DNA of 64,000 bases, from contig NZ_BAGE01000038.1 in assembly GCF_000308675.1 (NCBI RefSeq), forward strand, positions 208,005 through 272,004, in the 5' to 3' direction. The position numbers and the translations under genes were made by a program. Positions 25,406 to 33,183 of the stretch are shown here, in pieces. This DNA comes from Nocardia paucivorans NBRC 100373. Lineage in GTDB: Bacteria > Actinomycetota > Actinomycetes > Mycobacteriales > Mycobacteriaceae. Positions within the stretch are counted from its first letter, which is position 1. The number at the start of each line of letters is the position of its first letter. The notes beneath the pieces were generated by a model. That model was not told where the DNA came from. It worked only from the letters and a program-made list of their open reading frames with translations, and did no database searches.

Positions 25406-26253
25406 TGTCGGCACCGGCCCGCCGACCCGGCCGTCGCGACCTCCTCCGCGCCGGTGCGCTCTATCTCGCGCTGACGGCCATGGCATGGTGTGCGTTGTTC
25501 CCGATTCTGTGGGCGCTGTCGGGTTCGCTGAAGAAGGAATCGGAGGTCACCGCACCGGTGCTGATTCCGTCGCATCCGCAATGGTCGAACTATGTCTCGG
25601 TATTCGAATCGATGCCGTTCGGGCGGATGTTCGTCAACACGCTCCTGTACGCCGGATGTATCACGGCCGGCCAGGTGTTCTTCTGCTCGCTGGCCGGATA
25701 CGCGTTCGCCCGGCTTCCGTTCGCCGGGCGCGATGTGCTGTTCGTGGCCTACCTGGCCACGCTCATGGTGCCACTGACCGTGACCGTCATTCCCCGATTC
25801 ATCCTCATGCGTGTTCTCGGCTGGACGGATACGCCGTGGGCGTTGCTCGTGCCCGGGCTGTTCGGTAGCGCTTTCGGCACCTATCTGATGCGACAGTTCT
25901 TCCGTACCCTTCCCGTCGAGCTCGAGGAGGCCGCCATACTCGACGGGTGTTCCCCGTGGCAGATCTATCGGCGAATACTGCTGCCCCATGCCAAACCGGC
26001 CGTCATGGTGCTGGCCGTACTCACCTGGGTCGAGGTGTGGAACGATTTCCTGTGGCCGCTGGTGATGATTCAACGGGATGACATCTCCACCGTCACCCTC
26101 GGCCTGGTCTGGATGCAAGGACAGTACGTCTCGAAGTGGCCGGTGTTGATGGCCGCGTCGATGCTGGTCGTGCTGCCGATGCTGATCATCTACGCCATTG
26201 CGCAGAAGGCGTTCGTCCGAGGTATCGCCATGTCCGGTTTCGGCGGGCGATGA
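25402..26253 (+). CDS. ABC sugar transporter permease, MalG/UgpE type
   Basis: The second transmembrane subunit, 283 aa with six helices. The EAA loop reads E-L-E-E-A-A-I-L-D-G-C-S-P-W-Q-I-Y-R-R-I-L-L-P, and the C-terminal A-Q-K-A-F-V-R-G-I-A-M-S-G-F-G is typical of the MalG/UgpE branch. No ATP-binding subunit gene follows; the next gene is a convergent P450 behind a terminator. The importer must therefore borrow an ATPase encoded elsewhere, as MsiK-type ATPases serve several sugar importers in actinomycetes. Confidence 0.93.
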   Translation: MMSAPARRPGRRDLLRAGALYLALTAMAWCALFPILWALSGSLKKESEVTAPVLIPSHPQWSNYVSVFESMPFGRMFVNTLLYAGCITAGQVFFCSLAGYAFARLPFAGRDVLFVAYLATLMVPLTVTVIPRFILMRVLGWTDTPWALLVPGLFGSAFGTYLMRQFFRTLPVELEEAAILDGCSPWQIYRRILLPHAKPAVMVLAVLTWVEVWNDFLWPLVMIQRDDISTVTLGLVWMQGQYVSKWPVLMAASMLVVLPMLIIYAIAQKAFVRGIAMSGFGGR

Positions 26254-26266
26254 TCTCCGTCGAGCG

Positions 26267-26296
26267 GGCCCGCGGATGATTCGTTGCCCGCGGGCC
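26267..26296. terminator. Hairpin between convergent ABC permease and P450 genes
   Basis: Inverted repeat with 9-bp arms (GGCCCGCGG and CCGCGGGCC) around a 12-nt loop, lying between the two stop codons. GC-rich with no U tract. Confidence 0.55.
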
Positions 26297-26310
26297 GTGC
26301 TCTCGTCACC

Positions 26311-27690
26311 TCAATTCCCGACCAGGGTGATCGGCATCCCGTCCTTGGGGAACGGCAGGGAGTGATTGTCCATCGGCGGCACATACCCGGGATCGATGGT
26401 CCAGTGATACCGGCGCAGCAGCCGGTGCATGATCGCTTTGACCTCGAGACCGCCGAAATGCATTCCGATACATTTGTGCACGCCGCCGCCGAACGGCACC
26501 CAGGCGAATCGGTGCGACTTGTCCTCCCGACGTTCGGGACCGAACCGGTCGGGGTCGAAGGTCATCGGGTCGGTCCAGTAGTCCTCCATGAGGTGGGTGA
26601 ACTGGACGGCCAGTGCGATATCGGTATCGGCGGGAATGCGAACACCTTGGACCACGGTATCGGTGACCGTGTACCGGACCAGCACCGGGACCGGGGCGCG
26701 CAACCGCAGCGCCTCGCGCATCACCAGGTCGAGCGAGACCAGACTCTCCAACTCGGCCGGTGACGGCTCGGGGCCGAGCGCGTACGCCTCGGCGCGGCAG
26801 CGCTCCTGCCACTGCGGGTGCTGTCCGAGATACTGCAGGATCGTGGAGGTGGTGATGGTCGATGTGTCGTGCGCCGCCATCATCAGGAAGATCATGTGGT
26901 TCACCACGTCCTCGTCGGAGAACCGTTCGCCGTCCTCGTTCTCGACATGGCAGAGCACCGAGAAGATATCGTCGGTCTGCCGGGCACGTTTGGTGGGCAG
27001 ATAGTGGCGGAGGAAGTCCTCGAGCACCTTGCGGCCGCGGTAGGCCCGGCCCCACCGGGTGAACGGAATATCGGCGCGGATGATACCGGCGGCGGCCTGG
27101 ACACAGTCGATGAACGCCTTGTTGACCCGGTCCATTTCGGCCCGATCGGTGTCCTGTGCTCCGCCCATGAACAGGTCTGCGGCGATATCGAGGGTGAGTT
27201 GCTTGAGCTTGCGGTACGCCGGGAACTCCGTGCCTTCCTCCCAGCTCGCCACGCCCTGCTCGATGGCGGGGTGCATCCGGCGGGTATAGGCCTCGAGCCG
27301 TGAGCGAGTGAACGCCTCTTGCATGATCCGCCGGTGCGCTTTGTGTTCCTCGAAGTCGAGGAGCATGAGACCGCGGTCGAAGAACGGGCCGACGAGCTGG
27401 GACCATGCCGGCCCGTTGGCGAATGCCTTGTCCTTGTTCTGCAGGGCCTCACCGCAGGCGTCGGGGCCGAGCAGCATCACCGCGTCTTTACCGAGTATGC
27501 GGAACGGAGCGACCGGACCGTAGCGCTCCCAGCGGCTGCGGCAGAGACCGACCGGGTTCCGGGCGTACTCCAGCATGTGCCCGACCACCGGGAGGCCCCG
27601 GTCGTCGCGGTGTCGGTTCGGGATCGGCCGCGAACTCGCGGCGGGCGCACCGGCCGCTTCCTCGCGTGGTTCCAGGGCTTTGGCCGTCAT
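26311..27690 (-). CDS. Cytochrome P450 (CYP136-like)
   Basis: A 459-aa haem monooxygenase. The haem-binding loop is F-G-G-G-V-H-K-C-I-G (Cys407), the oxygen-activation motif in helix I is A-A-H-D-T-S, and E-A-L-R (ExxR) is intact. The N-terminus is soluble, so it is cytoplasmic and would need external ferredoxin and reductase, not found nearby. Overall sequence and the adjacent TetR regulator recall mycobacterial CYP136, which also sits beside a TetR gene; subfamily assignment is from memory. The substrate is unknown, with sterols or fatty acids possible. Confidence 0.92.
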   Translation of the reverse strand: MTAKALEPREEAAGAPAASSRPIPNRHRDDRGLPVVGHMLEYARNPVGLCRSRWERYGPVAPFRILGKDAVMLLGPDACGEALQNKDKAFANGPAWSQLVGPFFDRGLMLLDFEEHKAHRRIMQEAFTRSRLEAYTRRMHPAIEQGVASWEEGTEFPAYRKLKQLTLDIAADLFMGGAQDTDRAEMDRVNKAFIDCVQAAAGIIRADIPFTRWGRAYRGRKVLEDFLRHYLPTKRARQTDDIFSVLCHVENEDGERFSDEDVVNHMIFLMMAAHDTSTITTSTILQYLGQHPQWQERCRAEAYALGPEPSPAELESLVSLDLVMREALRLRAPVPVLVRYTVTDTVVQGVRIPADTDIALAVQFTHLMEDYWTDPMTFDPDRFGPERREDKSHRFAWVPFGGGVHKCIGMHFGGLEVKAIMHRLLRRYHWTIDPGYVPPMDNHSLPFPKDGMPITLVGN

Positions 27691-27790
27691 GGCTCACCTC
27701 TGTTCATGTGGTGTCGGTCACTCTTAGACTGATTCAGGAAGGGCGTCCTGTCAACCTTGGTTCGCGGGACTTCTGTGGCATGCTGGGGCC

Positions 27791-28402
27791 ATGGCCGTGC
27801 AATCAGGGGTCTACCGGGGGGTCAGTGCCGCCGAGCGGGTGGCCGAACGTCGGGCCCGCCTGCTCGAGGCCGCCCTCACGGTATGGGCCTCCCCGGAAAC
27901 GCGGACCACGATGACCGCCGTCTGTGCCGAGGCGGGTCTGAGCGAGCGGTATTTCTACGAAAGCTTCTCCGGGCTGGACGAATTGCTCGAGGCGGTGATG
28001 AACGGGATCGCGGTCGAGATCGAGGAGACCGGTCGGCGCGCCGCCGAGGACGCCGGCGCCGATCCGGAAGCGCGGATACACGCATCGATTCGCGCCTTCG
28101 TGCAGCTGTTGGTCGACGATCCTCGAAAAGGTCGGGTCGCCATCGTCGAGTCCGTCGCCATGCCGAAACTGCGGCAGCGCCGAACAGAACTTCTGCGTCA
28201 CCTGGCCCACGAGGCGGCGCTCGAGGTGCGCAAGTCGCTCGGGCCCACCGATCGCAGCGAGCGCGAGGACGAGACCGCGGGCCTGCTGTTCGTCGGTGGT
28301 ATGTCCGAACTCGTCACCGCATGGCTGGACGGCGCGGTGCAGGTATCCGCCGACGAGATCATCGATGCGGCGGTGCGCGCGCTGCTCGGTCTCTACCGAT
28401 GA
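27791..28402 (+). CDS. TetR-family transcriptional regulator
   Basis: A 203-aa repressor with an N-terminal helix-turn-helix (about residues 20-65; T-M-T-A-V-C-A-E-A-G-L-S-E-R-Y-F-Y-E-S-F), where Y-F-Y-E-S-F is the recognition-helix signature. The C-terminal ligand domain has no recognised subfamily motif. It is transcribed away from the P450 across a 100-nt gap and probably controls both. A short inverted repeat, CAGGA-N6-TCCTG at 27735-27750, is a weak operator candidate. Confidence 0.9.
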   Translation: MAVQSGVYRGVSAAERVAERRARLLEAALTVWASPETRTTMTAVCAEAGLSERYFYESFSGLDELLEAVMNGIAVEIEETGRRAAEDAGADPEARIHASIRAFVQLLVDDPRKGRVAIVESVAMPKLRQRRTELLRHLAHEAALEVRKSLGPTDRSEREDETAGLLFVGGMSELVTAWLDGAVQVSADEIIDAAVRALLGLYR

Positions 28403-28558
28403 CGGGCCACTATCGCCGCCGAATGTGTCCGTGTTACGCCCGCGGGCAACTTTCTCATCCGTTTCTCAGCGTTTCCTGAGAATTCGGAAGCATTGGGCCC
28501 ATTATGGTTCCGGCGGTGCCGGGATGGCCGGTGGGTGTGGTGAGTGAAGGGATCAGGC

Positions 28559-28885
28559 GTGGCGCGCAAAGTTGTTGTGACCATGGTGGACGACCTCGAT
28601 GCGGAAACCGTTGCCGCTGAGACGGTGTCGTTCGGTATTGATGGGGTGATGTTCGAGATCGACCTGTCCGAGGCCAATGCGGCCGAGTTGCGGGCCGTGC
28701 TCGGCAAATGGACGCCCTTCGCGCGCAAGGTAGGTGGCGCGCGTCGCGCTCGGCGGGAGCGGTCCGGCCGCTCGGCGTCGGCGCGAACCATTCGGGAATG
28801 GGCTCGACGCAATGGGCACGAGGTGCCGCAACGCGGTCGTATTCCCGCCCGGGTGGTGAACGCATACCAGCACGCGATGGGATGA
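28559..28885 (+). CDS. lsr2: Lsr2-family nucleoid-associated protein, first copy
   Basis: A 108-aa H-NS-like protein that bridges AT-rich DNA and silences acquired genes. The N-terminal dimerisation region (V-V-V-T-M-V-D-D-L-D, G-V-M-F-E-I-D-L-S) and the C-terminal DNA-binding domain (I-R-E-W-A-R-R-N-G-H-E-V) with the minor-groove hook R-G-R are intact. The middle is basic. The GTG at 28559 is chosen for the standard M-A-R-K-V start with AAGGGA upstream. A second copy lies at 63352. Confidence 0.93.
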   Translation: MARKVVVTMVDDLDAETVAAETVSFGIDGVMFEIDLSEANAAELRAVLGKWTPFARKVGGARRARRERSGRSASARTIREWARRNGHEVPQRGRIPARVVNAYQHAMG

Positions 28886-28973
28886 CGGTCGCGAAGACGC
28901 GGTGATGGAAGCCGCCGTGTTCTTCGGATACGGTTGGTCGGACGGTGGATCGACCGAGTGCAGGAGGCGGGGT

Positions 28974-29390
28974 ATGCATCCCTTCCGGGCGGCCGTGGAG
29001 GCCCGCAACGAGGCCGCGATGGAAGCATTGCTGGCCGACAATGTGGTCTTCACCAGTCCGGTGGCGTTCACGCCATACCCGGGCAAGGCGATCACCGCCG
29101 CCATCCTGCGCGCGGTGACCCGGGTGTTCGAGGATTTCCGCTACGTGCGCGAGATCGCCGACGCCGGGGGACGCGATCATGCCCTCGTCTTCGAGGCCAC
29201 CGTGGATGGTAAGCAGTTGACCGGCTGCGATTTCCTGCATGTCGACGAGCACGGCAAGATCGACGACTTCATGGTCATGGTCCGGCCGCTGTCGGCGGCG
29301 CGGGCGCTGGCCGATCGTATGGGTGAGCAATTCGAGCGGATCAAGACCGAGGCCGCCGCGCAGCTCGAACGGAAAACCACCGGAACGTGA
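28974..29390 (+). CDS. NTF2-like (SnoaL-type) protein
   Basis: A 138-aa protein of the NTF2-like cone fold: M-H-P-F-R-A-A-V-E-A-R-N opening helix, F-T-S-P-V-A-F-x-P-Y-x-G, R-V-F-E-D-F-R-Y, D-H-A-L-V-F-E-A-T-V-D-G and a final strand with I-D-D-F-M-V-M-V-R-P. Such proteins are small-molecule binders or isomerase-like enzymes, and the ligand here is unknown. AGGAGG lies 6 nt before the ATG. It is 88 nt after lsr2 and ends at a hairpin before a convergent gene. Confidence 0.82.
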   Translation: MHPFRAAVEARNEAAMEALLADNVVFTSPVAFTPYPGKAITAAILRAVTRVFEDFRYVREIADAGGRDHALVFEATVDGKQLTGCDFLHVDEHGKIDDFMVMVRPLSAARALADRMGEQFERIKTEAAAQLERKTTGT

Positions 29391-29420
29391 GCAAGGGATC
29401 TCGGCCGTGACGCGCGTCGG

Positions 29421-29455
29421 CGGCCGCGCTGTTCGTTCCCCGGCGAGCGCGGCCG
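29421..29455. terminator. Hairpin between convergent NTF2-like and split-barrel genes
   Basis: Perfect 10-bp arms, CGGCCGCGCT and AGCGCGGCCG, with a 15-nt loop, between two convergent stops. Confidence 0.55.
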
Positions 29456-29493
29456 CGCCATGTTCTCGTATCGGTGCCGTTCGGCGGGCGCGG

Positions 29494-29991
29494 TTACGGC
29501 AGGGCGAGCCAACCCTTGTTCTCGTGCACCGTGACCACGGCGATGAGATCGGCGTAAGGGGCGGATCCCAGTATCAGCCGGTGGCCCAGCCGAGCCAGGG
29601 AAAGTCGCATGCCGTATTTGACCCGCATGCCTTCCTGCACGGTGTCGAACAGCGGTCCGCCGGAGACGAGTTCGACGAGGCCCTGGTGTTGCCGTGAGCC
29701 GAGCGCCGGCCTTCCGAGCCGGTCACCGGCCTGCACGATGACCCGTCGATCGGTCCGCATCCGCTGGGCCTCCGGTGACCAGGAGGACAGGCGAAACGCC
29801 GCTCGTCCTTGTCCGATCGGAACCACCAGCCGGGTCAACGTTTCCCATCGATTCGGTGCGGCCTCGCGCGTCACCAAGATCGTCTCGGCATCCCACCACA
29901 GCGAACCCGGATACCAGTCGGTCGAGCGTGCGGGGCTGCGCTGCGGTAGGTTCTCCTTTGGCTGAGGCAAAAAATCTGTATTAGTGGCCAT
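29494..29991 (-). CDS. Split-barrel flavin/F420-type oxidoreductase-like protein
   Basis: A 165-aa protein resembling the pyridoxamine 5'-phosphate oxidase-like split barrel: strands T-I-L-V-T-R-E, T-L-T-R-L-V-V-P-I, a R-T-D-R-R-V-I-V-Q-A-G-D segment and G-L-V-E-L-V. In this order these strands form the FMN or F420 pocket. Cofactor choice cannot be decided; actinomycetes have many F420 versions. The ATG at 29991 is preferred over the longer Arg-rich frame. There is no ribosome site, and TACATA lies 6 nt upstream, so the transcript may be leaderless. Confidence 0.6.
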   Translation of the reverse strand: MATNTDFLPQPKENLPQRSPARSTDWYPGSLWWDAETILVTREAAPNRWETLTRLVVPIGQGRAAFRLSSWSPEAQRMRTDRRVIVQAGDRLGRPALGSRQHQGLVELVSGGPLFDTVQEGMRVKYGMRLSLARLGHRLILGSAPYADLIAVVTVHENKGWLALP

Positions 29992-30080
29992 AGATTCTAT
30001 GTAGCACCGGACTTGGGTTCGAACAAGCGTGACGCTGGTGACAGCGTGATCGCCTCTGTCCGCCGTCGCTCGGGAGCGGG

Positions 30081-30707
30081 TCAGCCCTGGAGCAGGGACT
30101 GCATCCGGGTGATCTCGTCCTGCTGGGTTTCGATGATCTGCCGGGCCAGGTCCTCGGCCTCGGGATTGCTGCCCTCGGTGAGTTCGGTACGCGCCATATC
30201 GACCGCGCCTCGGTGATGGGCGATCATTCCGGTCAACCACAGCCGATCGAACTCGGCCCCGGTGGCCGCTTCGAGGCGATCCATCTGTTCGTCGGTCATC
30301 ATTCCCGGCATCATCGGGGTGTCACCGTGATCCATCCCGTCGTGTTCGTCGGTGGGCGGGGCGGCGACGCCCCAGCTCCGCAGCCAGGTGGTCATGGTCG
30401 TGATTTCCGGCTCTTGGGCGGCCCGGATACGGTTCGCCAGATCCAGGATCCGCGGATCGGTCGATCGCGACGGCACCAATGCCGCCATCTCGATCGCTTG
30501 CCGATGGTGCGGAATCATCTCCTGGGCGAAGGCGATATCGGCGTCGTTGTGCTTCTCGGTTCGCGCGGCACTCGTGTCCGGGGTGGCCGATGTGGCCGTG
30601 ACGGGGTGTCGGTCGTGACCGGTGGAACCGTCGTCGCCGCAGCCGGTCAGTACTGCGACGCAGGCCAGGGCTGCCGGAACGACCGAGATCAGGATCTTGC
30701 GGGACAT
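30081..30707 (-). CDS. DUF305-domain secreted lipoprotein, probably copper-related
   Basis: A 208-aa exported protein with a lipoprotein signal (hydrophobic V-V-P-A-A-L-A-C-V-A-V-L-T-G-C). It then has two His/Met-rich DUF305 repeats, E-M-I-P-H-H-R-Q-A-I-E-M-A and G-M-I-A-H-H-R-G-A-V-D-M-A, joined by a Met/His linker (M-D-H-G-D-T-P-M-M-P-G-M-M). The family is linked to copper binding at the cell surface. CAGGAG precedes the ATG by six bases. No copper ATPase or CsoR lies nearby, so the metal link is by family only. Confidence 0.9.
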   Translation of the reverse strand: MSRKILISVVPAALACVAVLTGCGDDGSTGHDRHPVTATSATPDTSAARTEKHNDADIAFAQEMIPHHRQAIEMAALVPSRSTDPRILDLANRIRAAQEPEITTMTTWLRSWGVAAPPTDEHDGMDHGDTPMMPGMMTDEQMDRLEAATGAEFDRLWLTGMIAHHRGAVDMARTELTEGSNPEAEDLARQIIETQQDEITRMQSLLQG

Positions 30708-30988
30708 GAGCAACTCCTGTGGGTGTGCGGGCGAGCGGGATATGCCGCAACCCGGCGAACGCGCCGGATACGACAGGCGTCGATCGCTGCCACGATACGC
30801 ATCGGAGATCGATATCGACGGAACCCGGGCAACCCCGTCCGTCCGCGCTGTGTGCTCGTCCGTGCTTGTGCGATGGCGAGAGCGTTCGGGCCGGTCGCCG
30901 GCGACGAACACTGGGGCATCTCCGGCCGGAGCACTACGAATCCACCGGTCCGGTCGTCCTGGTGCACCGGTGGACTCCGTGGTGTTTT

Positions 30989-32557
30989 TCAGGGATGCGC
31001 GGGTTTCTGCCGGACGAACATCAGGACCGGGAGGGCGGTCACGAGCAGCACCACGCCGGCAGCGGCGAGCGCGAGATGGTCGGCACTCGTGAACGCCTCG
31101 CGCACCGCGTGCGCGACCTGATCGGCCTGCGCTGCCGGTAGTGCGGTGGTCGAGGCGTTGCCCTCGGTGGCGGCATCGACGATCTTGTCGACGGCGGCGT
31201 CGGGCAGGTTCTTCCGGTGTAGTTCATCGGCGAGATCGATGGCGAACCGTGTGGTCAGGATGGTGCCGAGAATGCCGGCGCCCAGGACGTTGCCGACCTG
31301 GCGAAACATATTGACCGCGGCCCCGGCCATTCCGGCTCGCTCCGGGGAAACGCTGATGACGGCGGCGGCGGTGGAAGGTGCCACGAGCATGCCGCTGCCG
31401 ATGCCGACCAGCAGTAGACCGGGCCAGACCCGCAGAAAGTCGGGTTCGGGTGGACTGATCAGCAAGGTGAAGACGCCGACGGCCATGACGAGCAGACCCA
31501 CGGCGAGCATGGTCTTGAACCCGACACGATGGACGAGGCGACCGGCCGCGGCGCTGACGACGATGAACGGCACGAACATCACCAGCAGGCGGACTCCCGC
31601 GCCGAGCGGAGTCGTTTCCTGAACGTGCTGCAGGTAGAGCACGGTCACCAGCGCGGTCCCGGTGAACCCGAACAGGGCGATGGTGGCGACGGCCATTACG
31701 GCACCGAAGGATGCCGAACGGAACAGTTCGACGTCGAGCATCGGGTCGGGATGGCGGGCTTCGTATCGGATGAAGAGCACGAGGGCGAGTACCAGCACGC
31801 CATAGGCGGGGAGGATACGGCCTGCGATGTAACCCGAGGCTCCTCCCTCGATCACCACATAGGTCAGCGCGGCGATCGTGAGCGTGCCCAATGCGATACC
31901 GACCGGGTCGAGTGCACGATCGGCCTGCCGACTTTCGGTCACCACGGTCACGGCGCCGATCAACGCCAGAACTCCCAGGACCACATTGATCAGGTAGATG
32001 GAATGCCAGGAGAAGACGTTGAGCAGCGCGCCCGCGACGAGCGGACCGACGGCGAGGCCGAGGCCGGAACTACCTGCCCAGACACTTATCGCCTCGGTGC
32101 GTTCCCGTGGGTCGGTGAAGGCATGGCCGACGATGGCCAGACCGGCGGGCAGGACCATGGCGCCGCCCACCCCCATGACGATCTGCGCGCCGATCAATGT
32201 GGGGGTGCTGTGCGCGGTGAACGCCGCTGCGCTCCCCGCGCCGAAGAGCGTCGCGCCCGCGGCGAAGACGAGTCGACGGCCGATGAGATCGCCGAGGGTG
32301 CCGGCGCCGAGTATCAGACTCGCCACGACCAGGATGTAGGCACTGCTGATCCACACGGATGCGGCGGAATCGGAGTGCAGATCGGCCTGGATCTCGGCCA
32401 GACCGCCGATGGTCGACGAAACATTGACGAAGGTCATCATCGTGCCGACGCAGACCACGGCCAGGGCCAACCGCCGCCGGCGTGGGCCGGTGTCGGCCTC
32501 GGGTAGGTCGTCGGTGGTCTCGGAAGGCTCGTGAACGGCCGATTCGGGTTGGCTCAT
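30989..32557 (-). CDS. MFS multidrug transporter, DHA2 (14-helix) family
   Basis: A 522-aa proton-coupled exporter with 14 predicted helices. The first external half has G-G-L-A-E-I-Q-A-D-L and I-S-S-A-Y-I-L; loop 2-3 has G-D-L-I-G-R-R; motif C (G-S-S-G-L-G-L-A-V-G-P-L-V-A-G) marks an antiporter. It has a long acidic N-terminal tail. No regulator gene adjoins it; the 379 nt upstream contain no supported gene. Confidence 0.9.
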   Translation of the reverse strand: MSQPESAVHEPSETTDDLPEADTGPRRRRLALAVVCVGTMMTFVNVSSTIGGLAEIQADLHSDSAASVWISSAYILVVASLILGAGTLGDLIGRRLVFAAGATLFGAGSAAAFTAHSTPTLIGAQIVMGVGGAMVLPAGLAIVGHAFTDPRERTEAISVWAGSSGLGLAVGPLVAGALLNVFSWHSIYLINVVLGVLALIGAVTVVTESRQADRALDPVGIALGTLTIAALTYVVIEGGASGYIAGRILPAYGVLVLALVLFIRYEARHPDPMLDVELFRSASFGAVMAVATIALFGFTGTALVTVLYLQHVQETTPLGAGVRLLVMFVPFIVVSAAAGRLVHRVGFKTMLAVGLLVMAVGVFTLLISPPEPDFLRVWPGLLLVGIGSGMLVAPSTAAAVISVSPERAGMAGAAVNMFRQVGNVLGAGILGTILTTRFAIDLADELHRKNLPDAAVDKIVDAATEGNASTTALPAAQADQVAHAVREAFTSADHLALAAAGVVLLVTALPVLMFVRQKPAHP

Positions 32558-32936
32558 GAGGAACTGTGTCTTTCTGAGAAGTGGCGCGGATATCCGGGGT
32601 GGTCGGGTCCCGGACCACCGGACTCGTCGGCTTCGGCGGGCGGGTGGCCCACGGTTCGCCGACGAACGCGCGGTTTCGGCGTCCTCGAGGGCTCATCCAC
32701 TCGCCGAGATGTTTCGGTGGTGAAGGCGCATGTGGTTCGCACGGAAGGAAACGGACTCGGAAGCCGCGGCCGCGACGAAGTTACCGTACCGATCGGTCTG
32801 TAATATCCCCGCTTATGGGAAGGTGGGGTAGGTTGTCGACTCGACGGTCGACGAGGTGCCCGGGTATTACGCGCGATGGCCGCCCGACTGTGGGAATATG
32901 AGCGGCGCCAAGTGGCGGCGGGTGACCGGAAGGAAG
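32558..32936. other. Upstream region of the MFS gene, no supported gene
   Basis: About 380 nt between the MFS start (minus) and a possible small gene (plus). A 10-bp palindrome ACCGATCGGT lies at 32788-32797, but its core octamer also occurs within genes, so no operator is claimed. No RNA or repeat is seen. Confidence 0.4.
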
Positions 32937-33134
32937 ATGCCCTCACCGCCGCTGTGGCGCGCGCTGACCCCGCTGTGGCCGGTGGTTCACCCTCTACGTG
33001 TGGTTGCTGCAGGCCGCGTGGCGACTGTTGCCGGATTGGTTGTCGTTACAGTTACCCGATTGCAGTACGAGAAGCTCGTCCGCCTGCGGCGCGAATACCG
33101 CCTCGAATCCTTCGCCGTGCCGAAGGGACAGTGA
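32937..33134 (+). CDS. Possible small membrane protein of unknown function
   Basis: A 65-residue frame with one hydrophobic segment (V-A-T-V-A-G-L-V-V-V-T-V-T) preceded by W-R-A-L-T-P-L-W-P and followed by a charged, Arg-rich tail. Third-codon GC is high in the last third, which favours coding, and a GGAAGG sits just before the ATG, though closer than usual. Overlapping frames in the same stretch are also open. There is no family match that I know. Treat it as tentative. Confidence 0.35.
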   Translation: MPSPPLWRALTPLWPVVHPLRVVAAGRVATVAGLVVVTVTRLQYEKLVRLRREYRLESFAVPKGQ

Positions 33135-33183
33135 CGGTGTCCGGCCCGCAGCCCTCGCCGTCGGTCGAAGGACCGGTCCCCGT

